Below are positions 1 through 6,758 of a stretch of 9,896 nucleotides of DNA, one piece after another. Origin of the DNA: an uncultured Rubritalea sp. (GTDB lineage Bacteria; Verrucomicrobiota; Verrucomicrobiia; Verrucomicrobiales; Akkermansiaceae); contig CALFBV010000016.1 of assembly GCA_937951395.1 (NCBI GenBank), forward strand, positions 1 to 9,896, given 5' to 3'. Numbering within the stretch: the stretch's first letter is position 1; each line of letters starts with the position of its first letter. The position numbers and the translations under genes were made by a program. The notes under the pieces were generated by a model. The model was not told the DNA's origin. It made no database searches and saw only the letters and a program-made list of their open reading frames with translations.

Positions 1-462
1 ATCCACATCACATTCTGCTGCGAGTGCCCCCACCACCTCTGGTGTGCCACCGATCATGGCAGCCATCGCTCCCTTAGTGGTATCACAAGACTCCTCCATG
101 AACTGCCCACGGAGCTCGACTACTTTCAAACCATCGGCAAAACTAAATGTCCCCGCCGCGGCATGGGCTGTGAATTCACCTAGTGATAAGCCTGCTGCAG
201 CCACTGGAGTAAAATCAGGGATGCGTTCTTTTAAAACCGCGAGGCAAGCTAGGCCGTGCAGATAAAGAGCAGGTTGACATCTTGATGTCTTAGTGAGTTC
301 CTCAGCCGGCCCTTCAAACATAATCTCGCTCAACGAAAACCCAAGAGCGGCATCCGCTTCATCGAACAGCGCCTTTGCCACTGGATAGTTTTCTACTAAA
401 TCTTTACCCATGCCCACGTTCTGGGCACCTTGTCCTGAGAATAAAATCACTGCTTTGCTCAT
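1..462 (-). CDS. fabD: Malonyl-CoA:ACP transacylase, N-terminal part (cut by window edge)
   Basis: Transfers malonyl from malonyl-CoA to acyl carrier protein, the entry step of type II fatty-acid elongation in the cytoplasm. The ATG at 462-460 opens a frame that stays open for 154 codons to the window edge; the rest of the family's roughly 300 residues lies outside. Visible motifs are GQGAQ at residues 10-14 (oxyanion region), the QPAL block at 63-66, the nucleophile elbow GLSLGE at 91-96 with the catalytic Ser93, and Arg118 in ELRGQ, which binds the malonyl carboxylate in the family. The elbow has Leu where E. coli FabD has His (GHSLGE); I regard this as tolerated variation. There is no Shine-Dalgarno before the ATG. 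It is divergent from the tRNA-Ser gene, with a 152-bp shared upstream region. In many bacteria fabD lies in a fab cluster; here its downstream neighbours are not visible. Confidence 0.95.
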   Translation of the reverse strand, partial: MSKAVILFSGQGAQNVGMGKDLVENYPVAKALFDEADAALGFSLSEIMFEGPAEELTKTSRCQPALYLHGLACLAVLKERIPDFTPVAAAGLSLGEFTAHAAAGTFSFADGLKVVELRGQFMEESCDTTKGAMAAMIGGTPEVVGALAAECDVD

Positions 463-495
463 ATACGAATATCATAAACTGTCTGAAGTCATGAT

Positions 496-521
496 GGATA
501 GTAAAAAAGGATAGTAAAAAA
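496..521. repeat. Perfect tandem 13-bp repeat upstream of fabD
   Basis: GGATAGTAAAAAA occurs twice head to tail with no mismatch (496-508 and 509-521). It lies 34 bp upstream of the fabD start, in the gap between fabD and the divergent tRNA. It could be a regulator half-site pair or a simple replication-slippage duplication; the sequence does not decide. I saw no confident promoter for either flanking gene in 463-614. Confidence 0.8.
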
Positions 522-614
522 TAATTCGAATTTCGCTACAGTTTTTTCTTGCGTTTCATCACATTTCGCGCTTTCTTTCCCCCGCAACCAATAAATTTTG
601 CAGCTAACTTTAAC

Positions 615-702
615 GGAGGGGTGGCAGAGTGGTTTAATGCACCGGTCTTGAAAACCGACGTGGGGAGACTCACCGTGAGTTCGAATCTCACCCCCTCTGC
701 CA
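615..702 (+). tRNA. tRNA-Ser, anticodon UGA
   Basis: An 88-nt class II tRNA reading UCA-type serine codons. The acceptor arm pairs 615-621 (GGAGGGG) with 692-698 (CCCCTCT), with a G-U pair at the end. The discriminator is G699, usual for tRNA-Ser, and CCA is encoded at 700-702. The anticodon loop CTTGAAA (647-653) holds TGA at 649-651; the stem has four good pairs and a C-A mismatch at its base. The T arm is a perfect 5-bp stem (675-679 with 687-691) around TTCGAAT. The long variable arm between anticodon and T arms is the class II hallmark. It is the only supported plus-strand gene. No clear promoter is visible; TAAATT at 592-597 is a possible -10 but lacks a matching -35. Confidence 0.97.
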
Positions 703-706
703 GCTG

Positions 707-742
707 AAAAAAGCGAGCTTTAATTAGCTCGCTATTTTTTTT
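707..742. terminator. Intrinsic terminator, probably bidirectional
   Basis: A perfect 8-bp stem, AGCGAGCT (712-719) with AGCTCGCT (726-733), closes a 6-nt loop. On the plus strand it is followed by a run of eight T from 735, five bases after the tRNA-Ser 3' end is processed. On the minus strand the A run at 707-712 becomes a T run after the same stem, so it can also end the transcript that carries the PH-like gene and perhaps the helicase. Confidence 0.85.
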
Positions 743-837
743 GCTATTTTCCGGATCAACGCCAAAGTTTGGGGAAAGGTCATTTTGCGCCCTATTATTA
801 CAGCCACTGAAATCATTCTTCTGAAGGATGACATCGT

Positions 838-1242
838 TTACTTAGATAGTTCTAGACCTACTTCGATTAGAAATCCCTTGAGATCATTTATTGAGATAGA
901 TGGATCAAGACCAATTTTCAGCTCATCTTGCTTCGAGGTTTTTAGTTGTAAAATAGCGCACTCTTTATTCGCTGTGAAATGAAAAGACTCAACAGCTGAC
1001 CATTTTATGTGTAGCACCCGATTACCTCGTAGCCTGATTAACTTCTTATCAGTAAACTTGATTTTTGACGGAGAAATACGGTTCATCCATGGCACACCAA
1101 AGACAATGAAAAAACCAAGAAACAGACTCATGATGAGAGCAATTTCGAAACTTACTGGATTCTTTCGGGGATTTAATATTGCCAAAAACCAGCCCAGCAC
1201 CGCAACCTCAGTTACAACACTCACACCAAACATTTTGTGCAA
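838..1242 (-). CDS. Small membrane protein with bacterial PH-like domain (possibly truncated by an amber codon)
   Basis: Function unknown. The frame gives 134 residues from a TTG at 1242-1240, or 131 from the ATG at 1233-1231; neither has a Shine-Dalgarno. Two hydrophobic segments (about residues 8-26 and 34-52) are separated by a short polar loop (NPRKNPVSF). They are followed by a beta-rich region of about 75 residues (SKIKFTDKKLIRLRG through SISINDLKGFLIEVG) ending in an amphipathic helix. Two membrane helices followed by such a domain resemble bacterial PH-domain (bPH/YdbT-like) membrane proteins; that is a fold impression only. The same frame continues upstream past a single TAG at 1260-1258 into a further 24-codon stretch with its own ATG (see the next entry), so this may be the larger part of a broken 164-codon gene. 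It lies downstream of the helicase on the same strand and runs into the terminator at 707-742. Confidence 0.65.
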   Translation of the reverse strand: MHKMFGVSVVTEVAVLGWFLAILNPRKNPVSFEIALIMSLFLGFFIVFGVPWMNRISPSKIKFTDKKLIRLRGNRVLHIKWSAVESFHFTANKECAILQLKTSKQDELKIGLDPSISINDLKGFLIEVGLELSK

Positions 1243-1257
1243 CCAACTAGCCGCTTG

Positions 1258-1332
1258 CTACTTACGATCACGCTCTTCGACAAAAACCTTTGGCTCCCGC
1301 CATCTGAATCTGACCTTTGGGAACAGCGTCAT
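1258..1332 (-). pseudogene. 24-codon ORF in frame with the PH-like gene, ending in TAG; possible lost N-terminus
   Basis: An ATG at 1332-1330 opens 24 codons that end at TAG 1260-1258. The frame is the same as that of the PH-like gene just downstream, and only six codons separate the TAG from that gene's TTG. The peptide starts MTLFPKVRFRWREPKVF and goes on charged (EERDRK). A short basic cytosolic stretch before the first membrane helix is what one would expect as the N-terminus of a small two-helix membrane protein. The ATG is 39 nt after the helicase stop, typical operon spacing, whereas using the TTG start would leave 129 nt. I infer one gene with a nonsense codon; a genuinely separate micro-ORF or a base-calling error are the alternatives. 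Confidence 0.45.
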
Positions 1333-1371
1333 CTAATCAGCAAACAGTCACCTAGCGGCATTGTTTTTTCA

Positions 1372-4300
1372 TTATTTTTTACGAGCTGACTTCTTAGCTG
1401 CCTTTTTTGCAGCTTTCTTGGCTGCTGGTTTTGCTGTTGCGAAGTCTTCTTCGTCTTCGTCAAATTCATTCGCACCATGGGTAAGGATGAACTGGAGGTC
1501 TTCCATATCAAGATTACTTGCGAAGCCTTCGTCTCCAAGGACGTTAGTAACAAGCGCTGTCTTCTGATGCTGAAGCACGCGGATCTTTTCTTCCACTGTG
1601 TTCCGAGTAAGCAGACGATACGCGATCACCTTATTCTTCTGACCAATACGGTGCGTTCTATCAATCGCTTGGTTCTCCACAGCAGGGTTCCACCATGGAT
1701 CATAAAGGATAACGTAGGATGCAGAGGTAAGGTTTAGACCCGCACCACCAGCTTTCAGCGATAGCATGAAGACAGACGGATCTTTGGTAGTCTGGAATTT
1801 CTCGATCTCCCCTTTTCTGTCCTTTGTCTGACCTGTCAGGTAGTTGTATGCGCGGCTTTCTGTTTCGAGACGTGCCTTGATAATATCTAGCATGGATACG
1901 AACTGTGAGAAGACGAGCACCTTGTGACCTTCTTCACGGAGCTGATCTAATAGATAGAACAAAGCAGTCATCTTAGCACTTTCTTCCTTAAGGAATTTCG
2001 GATCGATTAGACCTGGGTGACAGCAAATCTGACGCAGACGCATGAGTCCCTGAAGGATCGCGAAGGAGTTCTTCTTCACAGCCTCGTCTGAGTCTAGCCC
2101 GAGAAGCGCTTTCTGAATGCGCTTGAGTTCTGCCTTGTAGAGATCTGCCTGGATGCCTTCCATTTCTGCGAAGACTTCTTCCTCAGTTCTCGGCGGTAGA
2201 TCTTTCGCTACCTGGAGCTTAGTTCTACGGAGCAGGAATGGACGGAGTCTAGACGCTAATCTGCTCTGAGATGTCGGGTCCTTACGTTTATCAAAGCGTT
2301 TCTTAAAGTAAGCTTTGGTTCCTAGAACACCTGGCATTGCAAACGCCATGAGCGACCACATGTCCATGAGACGGTTCTCAATAGGTGTCCCTGTCAGAAC
2401 GAGTCTATTAGAAGCATTCAGTTCACGAGCTGCCTTAGCCGCCTTAGAATCTGGGTTCTTGATCTGCTGTCCTTCATCGAGAATGACGGTAAGCCACTTG
2501 ATGGTATTTAGCTCTTCACCGCAAACACGGAGCTGAGCGTAGTTAAGAACGACTAGATCTAACTCATTCTGAGCTTCGTCAACATTGAGATCATCCTTGG
2601 TTCTGAGGATTTTCACTTTGAGATTTTTAGCGAATTTCTCTGCCTCAGTCGCCCAAACATCAAGAACTGACTTCGGACAAACCACTAATGCTGGCTTGTG
2701 TCCCGCGCCCTTGTCTTTCTTATTCTCTTTGCGTAACCAGAGGATGTAGGTGATGGACTGGATCGTTTTACCCAGACCCATGTCATCCGCTAGGATTCCG
2801 CCAAATCTGTTCGTCGCTAGGTAAGCAAGGAACTTAAATCCATCTACCTGATAAGGGCGAAGTGTCGCATCTAGCTCTTCTGGTACATCCACATCGACGT
2901 CTACTACGATGTCTTTTGCTGTGTCCTTAATGCGCTTCCATGCCTTGGGATCAAATACCTCAGCTGCTTTCGGATCTGCTAGCTGGAGAGCGTGCATGCG
3001 GTGAGTTTCACCTGAGAGGTCAAACGGATCGAGTCCGAGTCTTGTCACTGCATCGCGCTGGTCATCGTCTAGCTTGATTTCCAATCTCATCCAACCACCG
3101 TCTTCCATACGGACATAACCTCCACGGGCTGCCACTAATTGACGGATCTGAGTCTTGGAAAGATTCACACCTTCTACATCGATGACGATTCGGAGATCGA
3201 ACCAGTCGATATCTTGATTCACCACCTCGAAGCGGATCGCAGCGGTCACTGGATCTGCAAGTAGGGTCTTGAGCTTGAAGTCCATGTCCACTTCCACGGA
3301 CTCAGGCATTTCTTGCGCCCACTCGGCAAACTTCTCAGGGAAAAGTTTCGTCACACGCGTCTTGAACTCATCGAGTTTATCATCGTATGTCAGCCCCATT
3401 TCTTGGAGTAACCCAGGAACAGGATAGAGATCTTCACGGGCGAAACGTAGGAGTTGCTTACCTTTGACAGGTTTCTGCTCCACAAGTTCCCATCCTTCTT
3501 TGATGAGTTTCTCTGTGCGGCGTTCTTTCTTTTCGAGTGCCTTCACATCGATCACTAAATGCTCAGTCTCAGCAGCGGTAAGACCCTGCTCGATGCGCAT
3601 TTTAAATCTAGGATAAAGATCTAAATCCATCACTCGCGTCTTCATTGATAATGGAAGCTTGGCACCAATTTTGCGTAAAAACTCAACCCCTTCGAGACTA
3701 TCGATCACTTCTTTCGGGATCATATAGCGCGGCATTACCTCGGTGTTTTGTAGCCATCTTGGCGGACCAGAAAACACTGTCTCATCAGACTGGTACAGTT
3801 CTTCACGTCCAGGAAGTAATCTCACTGAGTGGGAAACATTTTCACCTTCACTTGTGACTAGTTGGAGCGCGAATGAGTCCGGATAATAGGCATCATCCTC
3901 ACAGATCCAGCGGATTTTCTTGTCAGAGACCTTAAAGACTTTCTCATCGAGATTCACCACATAGCCCTTGAGAGCCTTCTGGCGAAAGAGTCGATTCATG
4001 AATCGGCACGCCTCTTCGGTATCGAGATCCATGGTAGCCGCGCCTTCTTTAGCATAAAACGCTAGGAAGTGCTCCCAGATCACTTGACTAGGAGCATCCA
4101 TGCGGAGCGCCCCCATCTCAAAGAGACCTACGAGACGATCAATGTCATTCTTCTCTCTCAGCGGAGTCCAATCTGTTTTACCTTCTTTTACTTCGACACG
4201 AGCTTCGTTGATTGTAGATACGATTCTAAATTCTATCTTAAGAGGTTTTTCCTGTGGCGGACGGTCGTTCACGCTTTCTATACGATCATACCATTCTGCA

Positions 4301-4944
4301 ACTTCGCGCTCCTTCTCCCAGTCCTGCATCTTCTTCTGCACAGACTTGAGATCAGTGATCGCGTCCATGAAATCCGCATATGGCAGCTTCTTTTTGTAAA
4401 AGGCGTAGGCGAGGTAGTTCCAAAATTCTATAATATCCCCAGGAGGAATTGGCCACAGTTCAAGCGGCTCGTAGCTTACAATCTCCCAGCGAGGGTTCAA
4501 GCGCACCATATCGTGATCGTGAATCTCACCTTCGATCACATATCTGCGATAACGTTTCTCAACCTTGGTCACGAAGTCCGCCTCAGCGTCATCTAGCTCA
4601 CGGTCTAGCTTCTCTTCAATGAGGTCAATCACTGGAGTGTCATCAAATTCATTAGGAGACTCTGGCAGATCCTCACCACGGTGCATACGTTCCATCATCG
4701 TGGCATACATACATGCGCCAGCTATGGTATCCTCTTCAGCAGTGCAGCTACCAAACCACCTATTCCCCTGAAGCCTTAGACTAGTCCTATAAGTCCCTGT
4801 TTTGTCTTCTACTCGGCCTTGTATAAAAAGGTGATTTCCAAATATCTGGGTAACTGCTCCCTCTTGTTGGAGGTCATCACCGCGGTTGCGAGCTTCTTCA
4901 GGGAAGCTGTTTAGGAAATTCAATGTTGCTCTATCTGGATTCAT
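1372..4944 (-). CDS. Large SNF2-family DEAD/DEAH-like helicase/ATPase with degenerate SWIM-like finger
   Basis: A 1190-residue cytoplasmic SF2 ATPase expected to translocate on double-stranded DNA and remodel protein-DNA complexes. The core fills the C-terminal 500 residues: Q-motif-like LRPYQVDGF (695-703), Walker A with DDMGLGKT (720-727), motif II DEGQ (823-826), motif III LTGTPIEN (850-857), motif IV region VFSQF (1011-1015), motif V LKAGGAGLNLT (1063-1073) and motif VI with WWNP (1084-1087) and DRTHRIGQ (1095-1102). All catalytic residues, including the arginine fingers, look intact. Residues 45-85 resemble a SWIM zinc finger, but only two of four ligands remain (Cys67, Cys78). Residues 90-690 match no fold I recognise. 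The C-terminus changes from acidic (1160-1167) to a Lys/Ala-rich tail (1171-1190). The start ATG has no Shine-Dalgarno; a good promoter lies about 100 bp upstream. It probably shares its transcript with the small PH-like gene. The exact cellular target cannot be told from sequence. Confidence 0.95.
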   Translation of the reverse strand: MNPDRATLNFLNSFPEEARNRGDDLQQEGAVTQIFGNHLFIQGRVEDKTGTYRTSLRLQGNRWFGSCTAEEDTIAGACMYATMMERMHRGEDLPESPNEFDDTPVIDLIEEKLDRELDDAEADFVTKVEKRYRRYVIEGEIHDHDMVRLNPRWEIVSYEPLELWPIPPGDIIEFWNYLAYAFYKKKLPYADFMDAITDLKSVQKKMQDWEKEREVAEWYDRIESVNDRPPQEKPLKIEFRIVSTINEARVEVKEGKTDWTPLREKNDIDRLVGLFEMGALRMDAPSQVIWEHFLAFYAKEGAATMDLDTEEACRFMNRLFRQKALKGYVVNLDEKVFKVSDKKIRWICEDDAYYPDSFALQLVTSEGENVSHSVRLLPGREELYQSDETVFSGPPRWLQNTEVMPRYMIPKEVIDSLEGVEFLRKIGAKLPLSMKTRVMDLDLYPRFKMRIEQGLTAAETEHLVIDVKALEKKERRTEKLIKEGWELVEQKPVKGKQLLRFAREDLYPVPGLLQEMGLTYDDKLDEFKTRVTKLFPEKFAEWAQEMPESVEVDMDFKLKTLLADPVTAAIRFEVVNQDIDWFDLRIVIDVEGVNLSKTQIRQLVAARGGYVRMEDGGWMRLEIKLDDDQRDAVTRLGLDPFDLSGETHRMHALQLADPKAAEVFDPKAWKRIKDTAKDIVVDVDVDVPEELDATLRPYQVDGFKFLAYLATNRFGGILADDMGLGKTIQSITYILWLRKENKKDKGAGHKPALVVCPKSVLDVWATEAEKFAKNLKVKILRTKDDLNVDEAQNELDLVVLNYAQLRVCGEELNTIKWLTVILDEGQQIKNPDSKAAKAARELNASNRLVLTGTPIENRLMDMWSLMAFAMPGVLGTKAYFKKRFDKRKDPTSQSRLASRLRPFLLRRTKLQVAKDLPPRTEEEVFAEMEGIQADLYKAELKRIQKALLGLDSDEAVKKNSFAILQGLMRLRQICCHPGLIDPKFLKEESAKMTALFYLLDQLREEGHKVLVFSQFVSMLDIIKARLETESRAYNYLTGQTKDRKGEIEKFQTTKDPSVFMLSLKAGGAGLNLTSASYVILYDPWWNPAVENQAIDRTHRIGQKNKVIAYRLLTRNTVEEKIRVLQHQKTALVTNVLGDEGFASNLDMEDLQFILTHGANEFDEDEEDFATAKPAAKKAAKKAAKKSARKK

Positions 4945-5041
4945 CAGAAATGATAATTTGTGGTTGGCTAGATCTATGTTTGCATCTCATCTAAGACGCA
5001 TCCTACCTTGAAGATTTTTTGAGTCATCAAGGGAGTGCAAT

Positions 5042-5069
5042 GTTATAGACCATAATCTCTGTCTGGCAA
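5042..5069 (-). promoter_or_regulatory. Candidate sigma-70-type promoter for the SNF2 helicase
   Basis: On the minus strand TTGCCA (5069-5064, five of six matches to the -35 consensus) is followed after 16 bp by TATAAC (5047-5042, five of six matches to the -10). It would start transcription near 5035, giving a leader of about 90 nt before the helicase ATG. It is the best -35/-10 pair I found in any gap of the window, and it indicates that the helicase is transcribed separately from mqo. Confidence 0.5.
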
Positions 5070-5086
5070 GATAAGAATGTGTCTAA

Positions 5087-5110
5087 ATAGCTTAATTTAT
5101 CTTAAGCTAT
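5087..5110. other. AT-rich perfect inverted repeat after mqo
   Basis: ATAGCTTAA (5087-5095) and TTAAGCTAT (5102-5110) form a perfect 9-bp stem with a 6-nt loop. It lies 50 bp after the mqo stop and about 18 bp upstream of the -35 of the candidate helicase promoter. On the minus strand it is followed by only a short T stretch, so it would be a weak terminator for mqo; a protein-binding palindrome in front of the promoter is equally possible. Confidence 0.6.
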
Positions 5111-5159
5111 GTATCATAACGCCCAGCAGGAGGACTTAGCCTATATTAGAGATACGTTT

Positions 5160-6698
5160 TTAACGCTTTGCAGCCCCTATTTTCAGAGCCTCGTCGATTT
5201 TCGATCTCACAGACTCATAAAGCTCTTGATTGCTAGAAAGATCTTTTCCGTAGGTTGGTACTATTGCATTTAAACTTTCAGCCCAACTTCCCTCTGTCAT
5301 TTCCTCTGGGAAGCATTTTTCTAACACCTCTAGAATGATCGCTACAGCGGTAGATGCACCCGGACTAGCTCCGAGCAGCGCTGATAGAGAGCCATCCGCA
5401 GCAGCCACTACTTCTGTGCCAAACTGTAGCGTCCCCCCTTTCTCCTTATCTTTTTTAATAATCTGCACTCTCTGCCCGGCAGTGACTAGATCCCACTCAT
5501 CATCTTTTGCATCTGGGAAGAAATTGCGTAGTAGATCCACTCTGTCAGCATGCGTATTGATCACTTCTTGGTAAAGATACTCGGTGAGATTCATATTCTT
5601 CATACCCGCTGAGAGCATCGGCCCTATGTTATCAAGCGTTACACTTGCTAGCAGATCTAGCATTGATCCACGCTTGAGGAACTTAGGTGAGAATCCTGCA
5701 TAGGGACCGAACAGCAAGCTATTCTTACCTTGAATCACACGAGTATCTAGGTGAGGTACTGACATAGGAGGAGCTCCCACAGCAGCCTTTCCATAGACCT
5801 TAGCCCTGTGTTGCTCGACCAGCCCCTGATTCTTGCAGACTAGGAATTGTCCACTGATCGGGAAACCGCCAAAGCCTTCGCCTTCTTTGACACCGGATTT
5901 TTGAAGTAATTTCAACGACCCACCACCAGCACCAATAAATACGAACGGTGCGTAAATTTTCTCAGAGAAGAAGTCCCCTACTTTTTTCACTTTCACTTCC
6001 CACTCACCAGACTTCTCTTTGTCTAGATCTCTCACAGCAGTATCAGTCGCCAGCTCCACACCATCTAGGTTGATCAGGTGATTAAACAACACTCTAGTGA
6101 GTGAACCAAAATCGATATCCGTTCCAGTCTCGACTCGGGTCACAGCGATCTGATCCTTGCCATCTCTACCCATTTCTAACAATGGCGCCCACTCGGCAAT
6201 CTGGCTATGATCCTCGGAAAACTGCATTTCATCGAAAAAATGATGCTTAGTCATCACCTCATGGCGCTTCTTTAGAAACTCCACATTCTCCGCACCTTTC
6301 ACGAAACTCATATGCGGTACCTTACGGATAAATTCTGCAGGGTCTTCAATGACCCCATCCTCAACTAAATGCGCCCAGAACTGTTTCGACATCTCAAACT
6401 CTTCATTGATTTCGATCGCCTTACTGATGTCCACTTCACCATTCTCTTTCACTGGAGTATAGTTCAGCTCGCAGAGCGCAGCATGTCCAGTTCCCGCATT
6501 ATTCCAAGCATGGCTACTCTCCATCGCTACTGATGACAACAACTCTACAATTTGGATCGTCAGTTCAGGCTTCAATTTCTTCAGCATGATACCCAGTGTA
6601 GCACTCATAATCCCTCCACCGATCAAGACCACATCAGGGCGTTTAATTAGTCCATTTTCAGTTAGTTCATAGGAGGCTGATCCAGTTATTTCACTCAT
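5160..6698 (-). CDS. mqo: Malate:quinone oxidoreductase (MQO)
   Basis: FAD enzyme, peripheral on the inner face of the cytoplasmic membrane, oxidising malate to oxaloacetate and passing electrons to quinone; it replaces or supplements NAD-linked malate dehydrogenase in the TCA cycle. The 512 residues match the usual family length of about 490-550. Seen in the sequence: Rossmann loop GGGIMSAT (27-34) with the acidic ribose-binding Glu52, the MQO-typical block AWNNAGTGHAALCELNYTP (64-82), GAGGGS (256-261), PISGQFLVC (280-288), VPHLDTR (314-320), GPYAGFSPKFLK (331-342) and the C-terminal FAD-contacting DGSLSALLGASPGAST (435-450). The ATG at 6698 is the natural start; the glycine loop begins only 26 residues in. 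There is no strong Shine-Dalgarno. It follows trkH after 60 bp on the same strand, but a promoter-like TATAAT is found in that gap, so it may be independently expressed. Confidence 0.96.
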   Translation of the reverse strand: MSEITGSASYELTENGLIKRPDVVLIGGGIMSATLGIMLKKLKPELTIQIVELLSSVAMESSHAWNNAGTGHAALCELNYTPVKENGEVDISKAIEINEEFEMSKQFWAHLVEDGVIEDPAEFIRKVPHMSFVKGAENVEFLKKRHEVMTKHHFFDEMQFSEDHSQIAEWAPLLEMGRDGKDQIAVTRVETGTDIDFGSLTRVLFNHLINLDGVELATDTAVRDLDKEKSGEWEVKVKKVGDFFSEKIYAPFVFIGAGGGSLKLLQKSGVKEGEGFGGFPISGQFLVCKNQGLVEQHRAKVYGKAAVGAPPMSVPHLDTRVIQGKNSLLFGPYAGFSPKFLKRGSMLDLLASVTLDNIGPMLSAGMKNMNLTEYLYQEVINTHADRVDLLRNFFPDAKDDEWDLVTAGQRVQIIKKDKEKGGTLQFGTEVVAAADGSLSALLGASPGASTAVAIILEVLEKCFPEEMTEGSWAESLNAIVPTYGKDLSSNQELYESVRSKIDEALKIGAAKR

Positions 6699-6710
6699 AG
6701 TTGCCGCTCT

Positions 6711-6737
6711 ATTATAAACTAATTCCCTACGTGTAAA
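6711..6737 (-). promoter_or_regulatory. Possible promoter just before mqo
   Basis: A perfect TATAAT (6716-6711) is preceded after 15 bp by TTTACA (6737-6732, five of six to the -35 consensus). The spacing is short, and the start of transcription would fall only about 5 nt before the mqo ATG, implying a leaderless or almost leaderless message. That would fit the missing Shine-Dalgarno, but the match could also be chance in AT-rich spacer. Confidence 0.35.
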
Positions 6738-6758
6738 GCCCCTATAATAACATCCTCA

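Noticed and set aside
91..96. FabD elbow GLSLGE, lacking the His of GHSLGE, as a sign of inactivation
   Set aside because: Residue numbers refer to the protein. The nucleophile Ser93 and the surrounding motif are intact, and this position varies in functional family members; the separate catalytic His lies beyond the window.
823..826. Helicase motif II DEGQ as an unusual or inactive variant
   Set aside because: The Asp-Glu pair needed for Mg-ATP is present, and Gln in the last position is common in bacterial SNF2 proteins (residue numbers given here, within the protein encoded at 1372-4944).
1007..1336. A 109-codon plus-strand open frame opposite the PH-like gene
   Set aside because: The minus strand gives a better protein (two membrane helices plus a beta-rich domain). 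The plus-strand product is rich in Arg, Ser and Thr with no domain, as expected of a shadow.
4069..4596. A 175-codon plus-strand open frame opposite the helicase N-terminal region
   Set aside because: It is the complement of a conserved-looking coding region, has no recognisable motif or ribosome site, and competes with another plus-strand shadow in the same stretch.
5005..5031. CCTTGA/TCAAGG inverted repeat in the helicase leader
   Set aside because: Only 6 bp with a 15-nt loop; this is weak and readily occurs by chance.
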